Shown here in pieces: positions 32,756 to 43,400 of a stretch of DNA of 64,000 nucleotides. The stretch covers positions 108,969,257 to 109,033,256 of the forward strand of contig CM071571.1 in NCBI GenBank assembly GCA_036426205.1, in the 5' to 3' direction. Made by a program: the position numbers and the translations under genes. The DNA is from Ascaphus truei (lineage: Eukaryota > Chordata > Amphibia > Anura > Ascaphidae). Numbering within the stretch: position 1 is the stretch's first letter; the number at the start of each line of letters is the position of its first letter. The notes under the pieces are model-generated. The model had not been told where the DNA came from. It made no database searches and saw nothing but the letters and a program-made list of their open reading frames with translations.

Positions 32756-34314
32756 GTCCTCCCTAAGAACTTGCAATACATGGTGTTAAAGTCCCTACAT
32801 GATGAACATGGACATCTCGGTGTAGAGAAGACCTTTGGGTTGGTCCTAGACCGCTTTTTCTGGCGTTGCGAGAGTCCGTAGAACACCATTGTCGCCGTTG
32901 TTCTCGGTGTGTATAACGCAAGACCCTGCCTACCAGAGCAGCACCCATGGGCCATCTGAAGAGTTCTGGCCCAATGGACCTTGTGTGTATGGACTTTCTG
33001 TGCATTGAGCCTGATAGCCGAGGAATATGCAACGTGCTGGTCATCACGGACCATTACACCCGGTATGCCCAGGCCTTCCCCAAGAAAGACCAGAAAGCCA
33101 TCACCGTGGCAAAAATACTCTGGGAGAAGTACTTCATTCACTATGGTCTTCCATACCACCTTCATTCAGACCAAGGTCGAGATTTTTAGAGCACTCTGAT
33201 CCGAGAATTGCTCAAAATGCTGAACATTGCTAAATCACGAAAGACCCCGTACCATCCTGAAGGAGATGCTCTGCCAGAACGATTTAATCGGACCTTGCTG
33301 GACATGCTCGGAACTCTAAAAGGTGCGCAGAAGACTGAATGGAGTCGGCACGTGGAGGCCCTGGTTCACACGTACAATTGTACCCGACACGAGTCAACTG
33401 GATTCTCTCCATACTTCCTCATGTTCGGATGAGAGGCGAGACTGCCAGTAGATGTACGCCTTCGAGTCTCGATGGATGGAATACACAATGCTACTCATTT
33501 CAGGTACATGCAAAGACTTAAAGACAGTTTGCAACAGGCTTACCAACAGGCTGAGAAGTCGATAGCTAAGCTGAATGCTGACAATAAAAGGCGATACGAT
33601 CATAAGGTCAAATATCGGGAGCTTCGTCCTGGAGACGCTGTGTTGCTTCGCAATCTGGGAGTCCCGGGGAAACACAAATTGGCTGACCGATGGAGAGACG
33701 GTGTATATGAAATAGAATCTCAGATGCCTGGCCTCCCGGTCTATCGCATCAAAGACACTGAAGGCTGGGTAAAGGTATGGCACCATAATCATCTTCTCCC
33801 CATTCCACAAGTGGGAGATGAGGAAGCCGAAATATTGGCCACACCACTGAACGGTGAGCCAGATTCCTCAGAAACTGCTCAAGAGACTGTACATGATCAT
33901 ACCAACCCTGAAACTGTGGAAGATCCTATGGAAGGACCCTCTCAAAGGGATCCGTCCAATGGAGGGGCACCTCCCGGCGGAGCTACGGGTAAAGGACCCC
34001 TTAGGCCAACGCCTACTAAGGTGGCTCCAGTGGGTCAGCCTTTGGATCCACAAAGTCCGTGCTTTGTGCCGAACAGAGACTGTTCAGAGACATTTCTCCC
34101 CTCAAGGGACGAGGCTGAGCCTCAGGACTGTACTTATTACTCCCCCGAGGGAGTGGCTGAAGAACAGCTCCGAAGGAGCCAAAGAGTCAGGTACCCTCCA
34201 AATCGGGTAACCTATGATCAAGTTGGGGCACCCCACTATGAGGCTCAGCAGTGGTCTTGTAGCAAAATACAGTCTGTAATTGTGATGCTCACAGAACTAT
34301 GCAATATCGTTTAA
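32756..34314 (+). pseudogene. Integrase of Gypsy pol (interrupted)
   Basis: The HHCC domain starts with LHDEHGHLGVEKTF but is broken by stops near 32880 and 32910. The catalytic core is readable: VCMDFLCIEPDSRG, HSDQGRDF and PERFNRTLLDML supply the D, D and E positions. A TAG (33187-33189) falls right after the second aspartate block and a TGA near 33430 follows FSPYFLMFG. The last frame (33472-34314) carries the GPY/F-like region LADRWRDGVYEIESQM and a basic, proline-rich tail. No chromodomain was seen. Integrase inserts the DNA copy into the host genome; this copy cannot make it intact. Confidence 0.82.
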
Positions 34315-34423
34315 AGTCGATTGATGTGTTAAGTTGTATCTGTGTTGAGATGCATTTTCATTATATAACTTCTGTACATAGTTATATTCAGTTGTGTCCC
34401 AAGCGAGGAAGTTGGGGTTTTTA

Positions 34424-34435
34424 CTAGGGGGAAAG
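34424..34435 (+). other. Polypurine tract
   Basis: CTAGGGGGAAAG lies directly before the 3' LTR; this is the expected plus-strand primer position. Confidence 0.75.
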
Positions 34436-35581
34436 TGTAGCCCCGGTCCGTTGCGGCTCCCAGAGACCCCCCTCCTTTATGGCAGCGCGGTCGCGGTTGC
34501 CGCCGGAGCTAGCGACGGACCCGCCGGCTGCTTCCAAAGGTGGGGGCCGGAGCAGGGAGCGTTCTGAGCCTCAGGAGGCTCTGCGGCGCACCCGGTTAGC
34601 GGGGGCCGCCATTGTAAATGCTCGCGCATGCGCAGTTAGTCTCTGCAGCCAGCGGCCCAAGGGGAGTTGCGCGCGAGGCGGCCAATGGGAGAATAGCTTC
34701 CAAGAAGACTACAGCCCCCAGGATGCACAGGGGCTAGGTCAAGTGGAGTCAGGGAGCCAATAGGGTGGCCAAATCCCCTGCTCAGAGAATTGGATACTTT
34801 TCGCACGCTGGGGACCACGCTAGTCAGTCAGGACCAGGAAGAGCCAGGGACAGGCCCTAGGTTAGGGACCCTGTCACATTAGTATCAGTGATAGTTTGGG
34901 ATCCAGCGGACGCTGCACTCCCCGAAAAGAGACTTGGGCTCAAGCCTATGCCCAAAGAGACAGAGACTATCTCCAGGGTGGGATCGCCCCTGGCGGACTC
35001 TCGTGTAAGGAAGGACCGGATCGCAGACAGGATATCCAAGTGGCGGGTCCTTTTTGAAGCTTTTTGCTGGCCCGAGTGCAAGAGCACTCGGCAGGTACCT
35101 TTATAAGTGCACCAACGAATCACCTAACTATATATCTATACTCTCACATAGTGGCAGCGCTGACCACGGGACAAAAGGGTTAACTGTGGACACGGTGTGG
35201 GGGTACACGGTGGTGGGTGTAAGGTACACTCCTAGTGGAGTGAAAGACACTTTGGACTGCGTTATATGCTGTGGAGTTACCCCCTAGGGGAAGTATTATT
35301 ATAAAGTGTGTTATTATTCTGCATTTACAGTAAAGTGGTTATATACATCTCCGTGTATGTGCTTATTGTATATGTGGGTCCTGTGTATGCACCCTTCTAC
35401 ATTCCTAGAACCCTACACAGGTGGAGGTGCTGAAACCGAGAACGTTCCAGAGATTCACCCCAGGCTCTCACTAGCGGAGGCTCAGGCCTCCTGTGAGCCT
35501 GACAGGTATAACGCACCACACCTGGTAACATTAGGTTCCCGCACACACTATATGCGATTGGGTGTGGGAAAACCCGTTACA
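34436..35581 (+). repeat. 3' LTR of the Gypsy element
   Basis: This 1,146-bp repeat starts TGTAGCCCCGGTCCG and ends TGGGAAAACCCGTTACA. Relative to the 5' LTR it lacks about 102 bp whose edges share AGGG, which suggests deletion at microhomology, and about 22 bp near 34665. Outside these gaps the two LTRs differ at scattered bases only. Confidence 0.88.
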
Positions 35582-35700
35582 CTACTGTGGTGCAGCGCCT
35601 CCCCCTGTGAGGGATCCCAGCAGAGCGGAAGCAGCCCCTCAGAGGACACAATAAATTGAACACACACAGTAATAAAAATAGAGGAACCTTTACTGTACGG

Positions 35701-35740
<40 letters not shown>

Positions 35741-35741
35741 G
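35701..35741. repeat. (TA)n microsatellite
   Basis: Alternating TA with one G interruption, inside the old minus-strand LTR. Confidence 0.8.
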
Positions 35742-35980
35742 ATATGACTTTCACCCTTATAACTATAGTGATTAGATCCACAACTACCCCACACCTCGAA
35801 GGGCCTTTTCCCCAACCTTAATCCTGAGCACCGTGTATCGCACACCGTGTCCACAGTGATGCGCAGTTCCTTGGCCACTTAGCCCAACAGTGTACCCAAG
35901 GAACCCACCCTTATAGGCGTGATCAGCGCCTGTGTTGTACCGGTATGTTGGTGCACTTTTACAGACTGTACCTGCCAGAC

Positions 35981-37140
35981 CTACCTTTATTTCTTTGTGT
36001 TTCGATAACAGCAACAACAGTGTGCAGTGTACAGTATATAGCTACTCTATGGTATGCACAATTCCATTGGGATGTTGCTGAAACTGCCAAGTCAGCTATG
36101 CATGTGTCTCTGTCCATGAAGGGATTATCTTAAAAGTAGTCTGTATAAATCAGTGTTACCAGATTTCCTGAAACAGCAAAAATGTAGAAAATGTATAAAT
36201 AAACTCTACACAAAGGCAACACGTGGTATAAATGTGGACTGATTATTTTTGCTAAATGCATGCCTATTTATTTTAATTCTAAACAAAATTAAACTTTCCA
36301 TTAAAAGTACATTGAATTAATGTGGAAACGACTGGCACAGCTAAAACGACAAACAAAAGCATGGTTATGTTTTATGCCCTCATTTCTTGTTCCATTCGTG
36401 TAGTTTTCAATATTTATGCAAACTCTGGCATCGAGTGGGATTCCCACTGATTACAGTGCCCCCGGATCCGGCATCACAACCGTCCCTGCTGACAATGAAA
36501 GGATAAAAAATATTTCTATATTCATACTGTAAATTTAGGCCGAGGTCCACTAAATGTAGTAGAGTCACTTAGGCCAAGATCCACAAAACACTGTTGGGTC
36601 ACTTAACATGATGTTAACACGAAGTGTATCTTCAAAGGACAATAATGCAACACTGTCATGTTTTCTCCTGTAAAAAGCATAACGTTGATATAACAGCTGT
36701 TCATTATAATGATATGCAAATTATGTGCACATGTAGCATTATTATAATACTGAATATCCACTAGCCTGTTAAGGTTAACACAGGGACCTAACGATACATA
36801 AGTTAGGACATAGCTAAACTTGCCATTACTCACATCCAGCTAATAAAATAGGGCTTTTACAATGTTAGGATGGGTGTAACGTCACAGTTAGGCATAATAC
36901 CATAGCAATAATTCCATCTCCTCTCCTTGTGCTCCTCTTCAGCAACGGCCATACAGTATTTTAGGCTCTGGGTGGTAGTAAGACTGATATAACATCAAGT
37001 TATTGAAAGGTACAGTAATGCGATGTTGTCCTACAATAACGTGATGTAAGCATGCATATATTTAGCTTTGAGGGTACCATATTAAGTAAGGGAACATAAC
37101 GCTCATTCCTGTTTTAGCTAATGTCTTGTTATCAGCTTTG
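35981..37140. other. Intergenic DNA, no gene seen
   Basis: AGGCCGAGGTCCACTAAA and AGGCCAAGATCCACAAAA (36538 and 36571) are a short direct repeat; otherwise nothing was recognised. Confidence 0.45.
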
Positions 37141-37179
37141 ACTTGACAGAGCTTTGTGGAGCCAGAACAAATAAGTGAT

Positions 37180-37930
37180 GATCCCTTGACCAGCCCTGAA
37201 GACTGTGATATCCTCCGTGAACGATTGGAGTAGGAGATAGACGATAACGCTTAGCTACAGATCAGTCTGATCGTAGTTCACTCTGACCTGAGAGCTGATC
37301 AAGAGATGGCATGGTCAAGAAACACAGCCGATCTGACAAAGTTATTGATGACTGGAAGCAGAAGTATGAGGAGGCTCAGGCAGAGCTGAGAGTTTCTCGG
37401 AAGAAGACCCTCTGTCTCAGTATAGAGCTTGAACTCTGAAGGAGTCTCGCAGTCTCAGCTCAGAGCTGAGAATCTCTCATAAGGAATTTTGCAGTCTCAG
37501 TGCAGACTTGGGAGTCTCTCAGACAGAGATTCATAGTCTCCATACAGAGCTGGAAATCTCTCAGAGAGGTTCTCACACCCAGCATAGAGCTGGATGTTTC
37601 TCGCCAGGAAGTCAGCGGTCTCAGCACAGAACAGGAAATCTCTCATATGGAATTTCAGTCTCGGTACAGATCTGGAAGTCTCCCAAAAAGAGGTTTGCAG
37701 TCTCAGTACTGATCTGGAAGTCTCTCAGAAAGAGCTTCATACTCTCAACACAGAGCTAGAAGTCTTGCAGCAGGAAATCTAAAGTCTCAGCACAGAGGAG
37801 TGTAAATGGAAAGATGACTACGGAAAGGTCCTGTATGTTATATAGACTGTGAAAAGAGAAACCTGACAGAGGAGGTTTCCCATCTGACTGATCAAATCAG
37901 TAAAGATATGAGAAGCTTAGCGGGAAAAAA
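37180..37930 (+). pseudogene. Myosin heavy-chain rod-like pseudogene with 45-bp repeats
   Basis: Broken frames resemble the coiled-coil rod of sarcomeric myosin heavy chain. DCDILRERLE lies near 37198. SDKVIDDWKQKYEEAQAEL lies near 37334-37390; the known rod has a nearly identical DWKQKYEETQAEL-type stretch followed by SLSTEL. LTEEVSHLTDQIS lies at 37867-37905. Between these anchors the S-L-S-T-E-L-x-V-S-Q-K-E unit is repeated about eight times, as 42-45-bp copies (37440-37795), where the normal protein has one. Stops and frameshifts abound. No introns are seen between anchors, so a retro-copied or rearranged fragment is likely. The family call is by memory of the conserved rod motif. Confidence 0.55.
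37440..37795 (+). repeat. Tandem 42-45-bp repeat in the myosin-like pseudogene
   Basis: Units read approximately CTCAGCACAGAGCTGGAAG followed by TCTCTCAGAAAGAG; about eight imperfect copies are present. Confidence 0.75.
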
Positions 37931-38242
37931 AAGTGGTGTGTGCCAAGGACACGCGTTATAAGTGAAACGTCTGTGTGTTTTCAGACTGTCAAAAGTGTTT
38001 CATGCCATAATTATCATAAATATGAAAGTACAATTTAATTGATAAAATACAATGAAGTGTGACTGTGAAGGTGTGTGCTTGGCACATACCTCTTATTTTT
38101 TTTTAATCTGTATAGTTGCAATAGTATATTTTTGTATATTTGTCTAATGTGATATGTGGACAAAGCCAGGGTGTGCAGCGCACAGCAATAAGGATTATAA
38201 ATGCAATAAGTGCATTTCTATAGTTTTTATTGTAAATGTGAG

Positions 38243-38280
<38 letters not shown>
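38243..38280. repeat. (TA)n microsatellite
   Basis: About 36 bp of alternating TA. Confidence 0.85.
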
Positions 38281-38282
<2 letters not shown>

Positions 38283-38665
38283 GAAACGAAAAGAGAAAGA
38301 AGTGCCCGATCCTTGTGTAAAATCTGAGGACAAGGTTTTAATAACATGAACTGAGACAAATGCAAACTCACAATATGCCACAAGATATAAAACATTGTAT
38401 GAGCAAGCTCATGCAACAACAAGTGGCCAGACCGCCATCAGAAAGCTCCGTCGTTTAGTGTATCTGTGTAAGACCTCCCTGCTGCTGGTGTCACTGTTTT
38501 CAGATTCCTCCAGCAACCCGAGATTGCAGCCTGCTGTTCCTGGTCTGTGAATGTCTTTGTCGACGGAGAGCAACTCAGGACACTTCCTTTCTTTCTCTCT
38601 GGCGTCTGCACTGCTGGGCACTTCACTTGATCTCTGTAGCTTGCTAGTACCACGTGATGTGGTAG

Positions 38666-39025
38666 GTGCTTGGGTTAGAGCTTGCAGAGATTGTGTGTTT
38701 GGCTAGATTGAGAAAGAACAGTATCTGTGATCACGCCCCTAAAGATGCAACTCTGGTTGTCCACATGTATTTGCCAGGGAATAAGGCACAATACTACATG
38801 TTTACCAAATGCAAAAAGGAGATGCCATGGGTAATGGTTAGGTGTGAGGAGAACTACAACAACATTGATGTACTGGAATTTAAAGAACCTGAACAAATCG
38901 CAAATGACCTCTCTACTGACAAGGGGGTCATGATTTGTGCAGATAAGACCGTGATGGATAAGAATGCTGTAGACCGATGTCCCCTGGTACTGAAGGAGCT
39001 TCAAAATAGTGCTACTACCGTATAA
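38666..39025 (+). other. Unrecognised 119-codon open frame
   Basis: An open frame that I do not recognise. Its product would be charged and non-repetitive, with central text VMVRCEENYNNIDVLEFKEP and C-terminal CPLVLKELQNSATTV. No signal peptide or membrane segment is visible. About 300 bp downstream, other frames look partly coding (HIEEADKMDK near 39065), so this may be part of a decayed transposon protein or retro-copy ending near 39360. It lies between the myosin-like pseudogene and an LTR. Confidence 0.25.
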
Positions 39026-39568
39026 TAGAGATACACCGCCATACATCATTTGGGACTTTCCCACACATTGAAGAAGCAGACAAGATGGATAAATGAACGC
39101 ATTGAGAAAGAAAGGCCCAGGACGATGTCTACTCATTACCAAAACAAATGCCACAATCAGAGTAGATATAAAAACTCCAACAATGTTGAACCGCCCGGGA
39201 TCAATGATACTGAGCCAGATGCCGGTAAAAAACTTGTTGCTAAGCGGATAAACCTAGACTGGGTAAAATGGAAAAGAATATTGAGTGAGGAATCCTCCGC
39301 AGAGGTGAGGAAGCTAATCACATCATGCAAATACTTGCTGGTGAAAAGTCCTCTATGAGCGACTAAAGCATGCTGAGAGAGTCTGGGCTTCAGAGAGATC
39401 CCAGGGGAAGAGATACTCTTTTGCAGTCAACACCTGTCCCTGGAACGTGCCAAAGTGAACACCCCACAGACCCACAGACCCTAGACTAACAGGTGAACAC
39501 CCCACAGACACAACAACAGACCCTAGATTAACAGCACCCTGCCTACAGGTATTTCTTTTTGGAACTAG

Positions 39569-40179
39569 TGTCAAAGGTTGGTAAAAGTCCTACCCTTCCA
39601 GCCCTCATATAAGGACTGCCGAATGTTAGTCAGTACCCTACATGGGGTTAGGACTGGTTACTATTTTCTGCTTTCATTTTGTTGTGTTGATATGAAGCTG
39701 TTTTCTGTTTAAAGCTGCTTGCTAATAAAGCCTATGTTTATTTTCACCTAAAAATGTTTCCGGTGTGTTACCCTCTGTGTACATCTCTGTGCACCTTCCT
39801 AGGCTTGTACCCTTTCTCCTCGCATGGGAACTAGTCAATGGGCTGCTGTTTAAAAAAACAACAACAACAAAAAACAGTTCAAGCAGCTCCCTAGCTCCCT
39901 GCTGTTTCCTGGACAAGAGTCACAATCTGACAGCAAGAGAGAGAGAGAAACTACAGGTGCTGCTGCTTACACAGGTACAGGGCTCTGTGTTGGTAAAGAG
40001 CTTAGCTCTCCAGCTTTAGATAGTGGTTAACAGTGTTAGTTAGAGCTCCAGAGGGGAGTTAGGTGTTTTGTTCTTGTTTGTGTTTTGTGCCCTGTTGATA
40101 ATAAATCTGATAAGCGAACCCTACATTTCCTGCCTTTCATCTGTGAGAAAAGACCCTGCAAAGTGGCTGAGGTGTCACA
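39569..40179 (+). repeat. LTR of a second Gypsy-type element
   Basis: Starts TGTCAAAGGTTGG and ends GAGGTGTCACA. It contains AATAAAGCC (39725) and AATAAATCT (40101) as possible poly(A) signals. It is followed at once by TTGGTGGTGAATGC, a primer-binding-site candidate beginning TGG, and then a gag. Unrelated in sequence to the 27256 element's LTR. Confidence 0.6.
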
Positions 40180-40196
40180 ATTGGTGGTGAATGCAG
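40180..40196 (+). other. Primer-binding-site candidate
   Basis: ATTGGTGGTGAATGCAG follows the LTR end; TGGTGG complements a CCACCA tRNA tail. Confidence 0.5.
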
Positions 40197-40226
40197 ACAC
40201 TCTAAAGGCTCTGAGAAGTGGAAACT

Positions 40227-40680
40227 ATGGAGGAATACATAAGGGCACCACAGCATGCCTAGGCAGAGAAGACAGCTATTTTACAGTGGAGCCAAGCTGG
40301 AAATGAAACAGCCTTAATGCAGGGTTTGCAGCAGTTGTCAAAGTCACAAACTGAGAATGTTGCCATCCTTGCAAAAACACAGCCAGAAAGAACTGCATTA
40401 CTAGTACAGCAGATGGTGCTGTCCTTACAACAGTCCATAAGACAAGAGCAACAACAGGCTACCCACCTCTTACGCCAGGAACTGCAAGGGATGGGTGAGA
40501 GCATTACCTCCCTGACTGGGGAAGCCCCGTAGGGCGGCCTTCAGGTGAAATCTCACCTCTTACAGAAAATTACCCCAGACGATAACGTTGAGGTGTACCT
40601 GTCTATTTTTGAGCGAATGGTAGCACAGGAAGGATGGCCAGCAGAGCTATGGCCTGGAACACTTGCTCGCTACCTGGTGA
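40227..40680 (+). pseudogene. Gag 5' part of the second Gypsy element (SCAN-related)
   Basis: From ATG 40227 the frame reads MEEYIRAPQHA, then a TAG stop, then continues in frame through a glutamine-rich coiled region (SLQQSIRQEQQQATHLLRQE) to a stop at 40530. A second open stretch continues with LLQKITPDDNVEVYLSIFER and WPAELWPGTLARYL. This last block matches the capsid N-terminus of Gmr1-like Gypsy gag, the source from which vertebrate SCAN domains derive. The homology ends sharply at about 40680; no pol follows, so the copy is 3'-truncated. Confidence 0.6.
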
Positions 40681-41700
40681 GCGCATATCTTTATTTTTAT
40701 AATACTGTGACTAACTCCATCTTCACTGCTGCATCTGTATACTTAAAATGCACTGATAAATCTGAAACTTTGTTTTTAGTGCTCCGTTTGAGTGACAAAT
40801 GGATATCTGTCCTTGGCATCTTCATAAACATGAAGTGTTTAGTATTACTTTATTTGTCTAATTGCACCTGTTACAAATATTTATTTGTATTCTTGCGAAA
40901 CGCTGTCAGACTTGGGACATTTCACATTTAGTAAACTTACACACTTTGGGACTGTAGTCATGACCACACCCCTGATATTCTGCAGAATACCCAAAAGCAT
41001 CCCTTTCAAGTTATACTAAAAGGGTGATTGCTTATTTCTACGGTCAGAGAAGAATTGGGACGCAATTCCCTCTTCATCTCAGAATGAGTCATTCTCAGAT
41101 AACCTCACCTACTAGACAAGCATGAAAGCCAGGCGAGGTCTGGACTTGCAGTATAAACAATACATTTATTTTTAAGACAATTTGCAACTAACATGATGTG
41201 CCAGGTTTATTTAAATGCTTCCTACTTTCTGTCATTTTCATTACACTCTTGTAATTAGATATTCCAATATACAGACTTCCAGGGAGGTTGCTATCTACAC
41301 CTAACACCTCCACTCTAATTTCTGACCCATTTACATTTCCTTTTTTGCATTGCTGTGTTACACTAACCATTTCCGTAATACCTCACAACCCTACTGACCC
41401 CTACAACCCTTTTCTGACTCATGTTCATTTCCTTCTTTGCATTGCCATGTTATTTTGTAGAACACAAAGAGAGAAATCCAATTAATAGCACTCAAACCCC
41501 CTAAGGCTGTATGATTTATTAGTTTGTTAAAATTAATCTTTAATGTTCAAAAATAACTAAAATATTGGTGGTTAAAGTAAGACAAACAAAGGACACACAC
41601 TACTGATCCTTTGTCCAGTGCTGGAAGCACTCTGGATCACCAATTAATTCAGATAACTGATTAATTAGATCAGATATCTGGAAAGGGTCTGATTTACAGA
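40681..41700. other. Intergenic DNA, no gene seen
   Basis: ACAAATGGATATCTGTCCTT (about 40796) is shared with 5000-5020 in the PPM1H intron, so a dispersed repeat spans this point. CACTCTAATTTCTGACCCAT and CCTTTTCTGACTCATGTTCA with TTTGCATTGC near 41310-41440 form an imperfect direct repeat. Nothing else was identified. Confidence 0.4.
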
Positions 41701-42290
41701 TGTAACCTGGTCCCCCGGTTCATCTGCCCTCTTACCTCCAGTAACTGCGGAGGACACTGAAGGGGGGGCGTGTGGCCGAGCAGTAGTGCTGCGGCAATCA
41801 GCGGGAGGTGCACGCATAGCAGGGAATCACCGGAGCTCCAGGGAGGTTGCGGCAGGCCACCCAGTCGCTGGAGTTTCTCGGTGGCTCCCGTAGCGGGGCA
41901 CCACCATGTTGGACATGTGCAAGCATGCGCAGTGAGATCGCGCATGCGCAGAGGATCTCCTAGGGGTGGCCAGTGTAGGGAAGGTACTCCGTGGGACTAC
42001 AAGCCCCATAATGCCCTGGGCTGGATTAATCAGGTGGGCAGTGTTAGCCAATAGGGTTGCAGCTAGCTACTGTGAGGGTTTGGATAAATGTTGCGTGCTT
42101 GGAGCCACGCTAGTCAGTTGGAGCCAGGACAGACAAGGGGAAGGCCAGAGAATCCCCTTAGATCCCAGGTAGGCCCAATCACGTGTAGCTTGTGGCTGCT
42201 TCAGGGAAGACCCTTAGATAGGGACGCTTCTCCATTTTACTGTAGTGTCAGGGACACAGTGAATGTGCTTGGGTCATCCTTCTGTCCCTA
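41701..42290 (+). repeat. Partial Gypsy LTR (5' half), + strand
   Basis: Starts TGTAACCTGGTCCCCCGG, matching LTR starts at 13653 and 21499. It shares the GCGCATGCGCAG and GACTACAAGCCCCATA-type blocks, and breaks off after the GTAGTGTCAGGGACACAG block near 42265-42290. The remaining half is absent; an oppositely oriented gag follows. Confidence 0.7.
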
Positions 42291-42299
42291 GGCCTTGGT

Positions 42300-43020
42300 T
42301 AGAGCATGTATAAATTCATTAGCCTCGGCCTCTTCATGATCGTCGCGGGAAGCTGGTGGGCATAGACACTCCACAATTCTGTCTTTTAACCGCGTCTGTG
42401 CATGTCCACTCAGACAGAACTTGAACCGCATGGTCTCACCATTCTCCAAACGCCTCTTCTCCCACGGGTGTGGCTCGCGTCCCAGAGAAAGCCTTCAACT
42501 TGCGGTAGACCGGGTTCGGTGTCAGCTGACTTATCTTCTCAGTAAGTTTTTGCAAGGCCTCCACGAATAACTGAGCTTCACCTAAACCGCAGGCACTGTT
42601 GTGGCTTAGTACGGACTGGCGGATGCCAGCTTGCTTCCTGGGGAAGAGACAGCTAGAGGCGTCTGACACTCCTCTATGCTAGGGGCCACTCGGCAGGCCT
42701 CTGTTCTTGTGCTCAGTCTAGGGTAGATAAGTGGACTCCTACCGGGTGGGGCGTCAGTGAGCTATAAGAACTGCGGTGCATTGACCACCGTAATATCACG
42801 GCGACAATCAACCTGGAGGGTACTCCACTGGATGTCGGTATCCCATTTAGCATCCACCACACGGGCTTTTTTGAACCCTGGTATCTGTCTCAGGGCAGTT
42901 TGTAAGTTGGGTATAGGCAGGGAGACAGGTACTTGACTAACGGCGACCACGTGGCGAAGAGATGTGTGGCACCGTAGGGTCCACTCGTGGATGCTCTTGC
43001 GGTACGGTATGGACATGGTC
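42300..43020 (-). pseudogene. PNMA-like Gypsy gag, minus strand, truncated
   Basis: On the minus strand, a frame starting at 43016 (MSIPYRKSIHEWTLRCHTSL, then RHVVAVSQVPVSL) matches the N-terminal domain of the gag at 28577. A second (42669-42436) carries VYRKLKAFSGTRATPVGEEA, the start of the capsid domain. The two are separated by a break. The gag ends near 42300 where the + strand LTR half begins. The order LTR (43085), primer site, gag on the minus strand is that of an element's 5' end. Confidence 0.7.
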
Positions 43021-43400
43021 CTAGACTGGGCGGACTGCTTTTAATTTAGGTTGGGCACACCAGATCTCAAATCTCAACAGCGCCTCCAAATGTAGCGCAC
43101 TTTCCCCCACCCTCTGGGAGATAGAGCGACTACGGTGTGTGTGGTGCTTTACCTGTGGCTCACAGGAGGCCTGAACCTCCACCACTGGGAGCCTGGGGTG
43201 TACCTGTTTCGATGGGTGGCAGTGCCTCCACCTACACAGGATCCTAACTACGTGGGATAGCCCTATGCAGGACCATATATGAACAATACACACTGATGTA
43301 ATAAAAAATAGCACTTTACTGTAGATTTACGAACGATAATAAACAATGACACTACTACTGTAACATTAGGCCTTGCAGGACCACAATTCCTCACCTTGCC

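Larger units (their letters stand above)
27256..35581 (+). mobile_element. Full-length Ty3/Gypsy LTR retrotransposon (PNMA-like gag)
   Basis: The element is bounded by two LTRs and flanked by CTAC (27252-27255 and 35582-35585). Directly after the 5' LTR is a primer-binding-site candidate, TTTGGAGGCGCTGCTGAG (28527 on). Directly before the 3' LTR is the polypurine tract AGGGGGAAAG (34426-34435). In order it holds gag (28577-29686), a degraded zinc-knuckle region, protease, reverse transcriptase, RNase H and integrase. That pol order (integrase last) defines Ty3/Gypsy. The C-terminal GPY/F-like region is present but no chromodomain is seen. Frameshifts and in-frame stops interrupt pol, so the copy is not autonomous. 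Confidence 0.9.
24448..35980 (-). mobile_element. Old minus-strand Gypsy LTR split by two later insertions
   Basis: Three separated pieces rebuild one LTR of the 21499-22680 type in reverse orientation. The terminus TGTAGCCCTGTTTCCCC is at 24448-24469. 27162-27255 is the reverse complement of its AGGCTCC-to-CTTCTGTGTT segment. 35586 to about 35980 includes the reverse complement of the GGTGGAGGCGCTGCA block and the GGTACCTTTTATAAGTGC-like region. The gaps are filled by a hAT-type element (24470-27161) and a full-length Gypsy element (27256-35581), each with its own target duplication. The 5' part of this LTR, beyond about 35980, is missing. Confidence 0.7.

Noticed and set aside
37950..37985. 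ACGCGTTATAAGTGAAACGTC as another hammerhead-like site
   Set aside because: No CTGATGA-like box and no stem between boxes; only the GAAAC word is shared.
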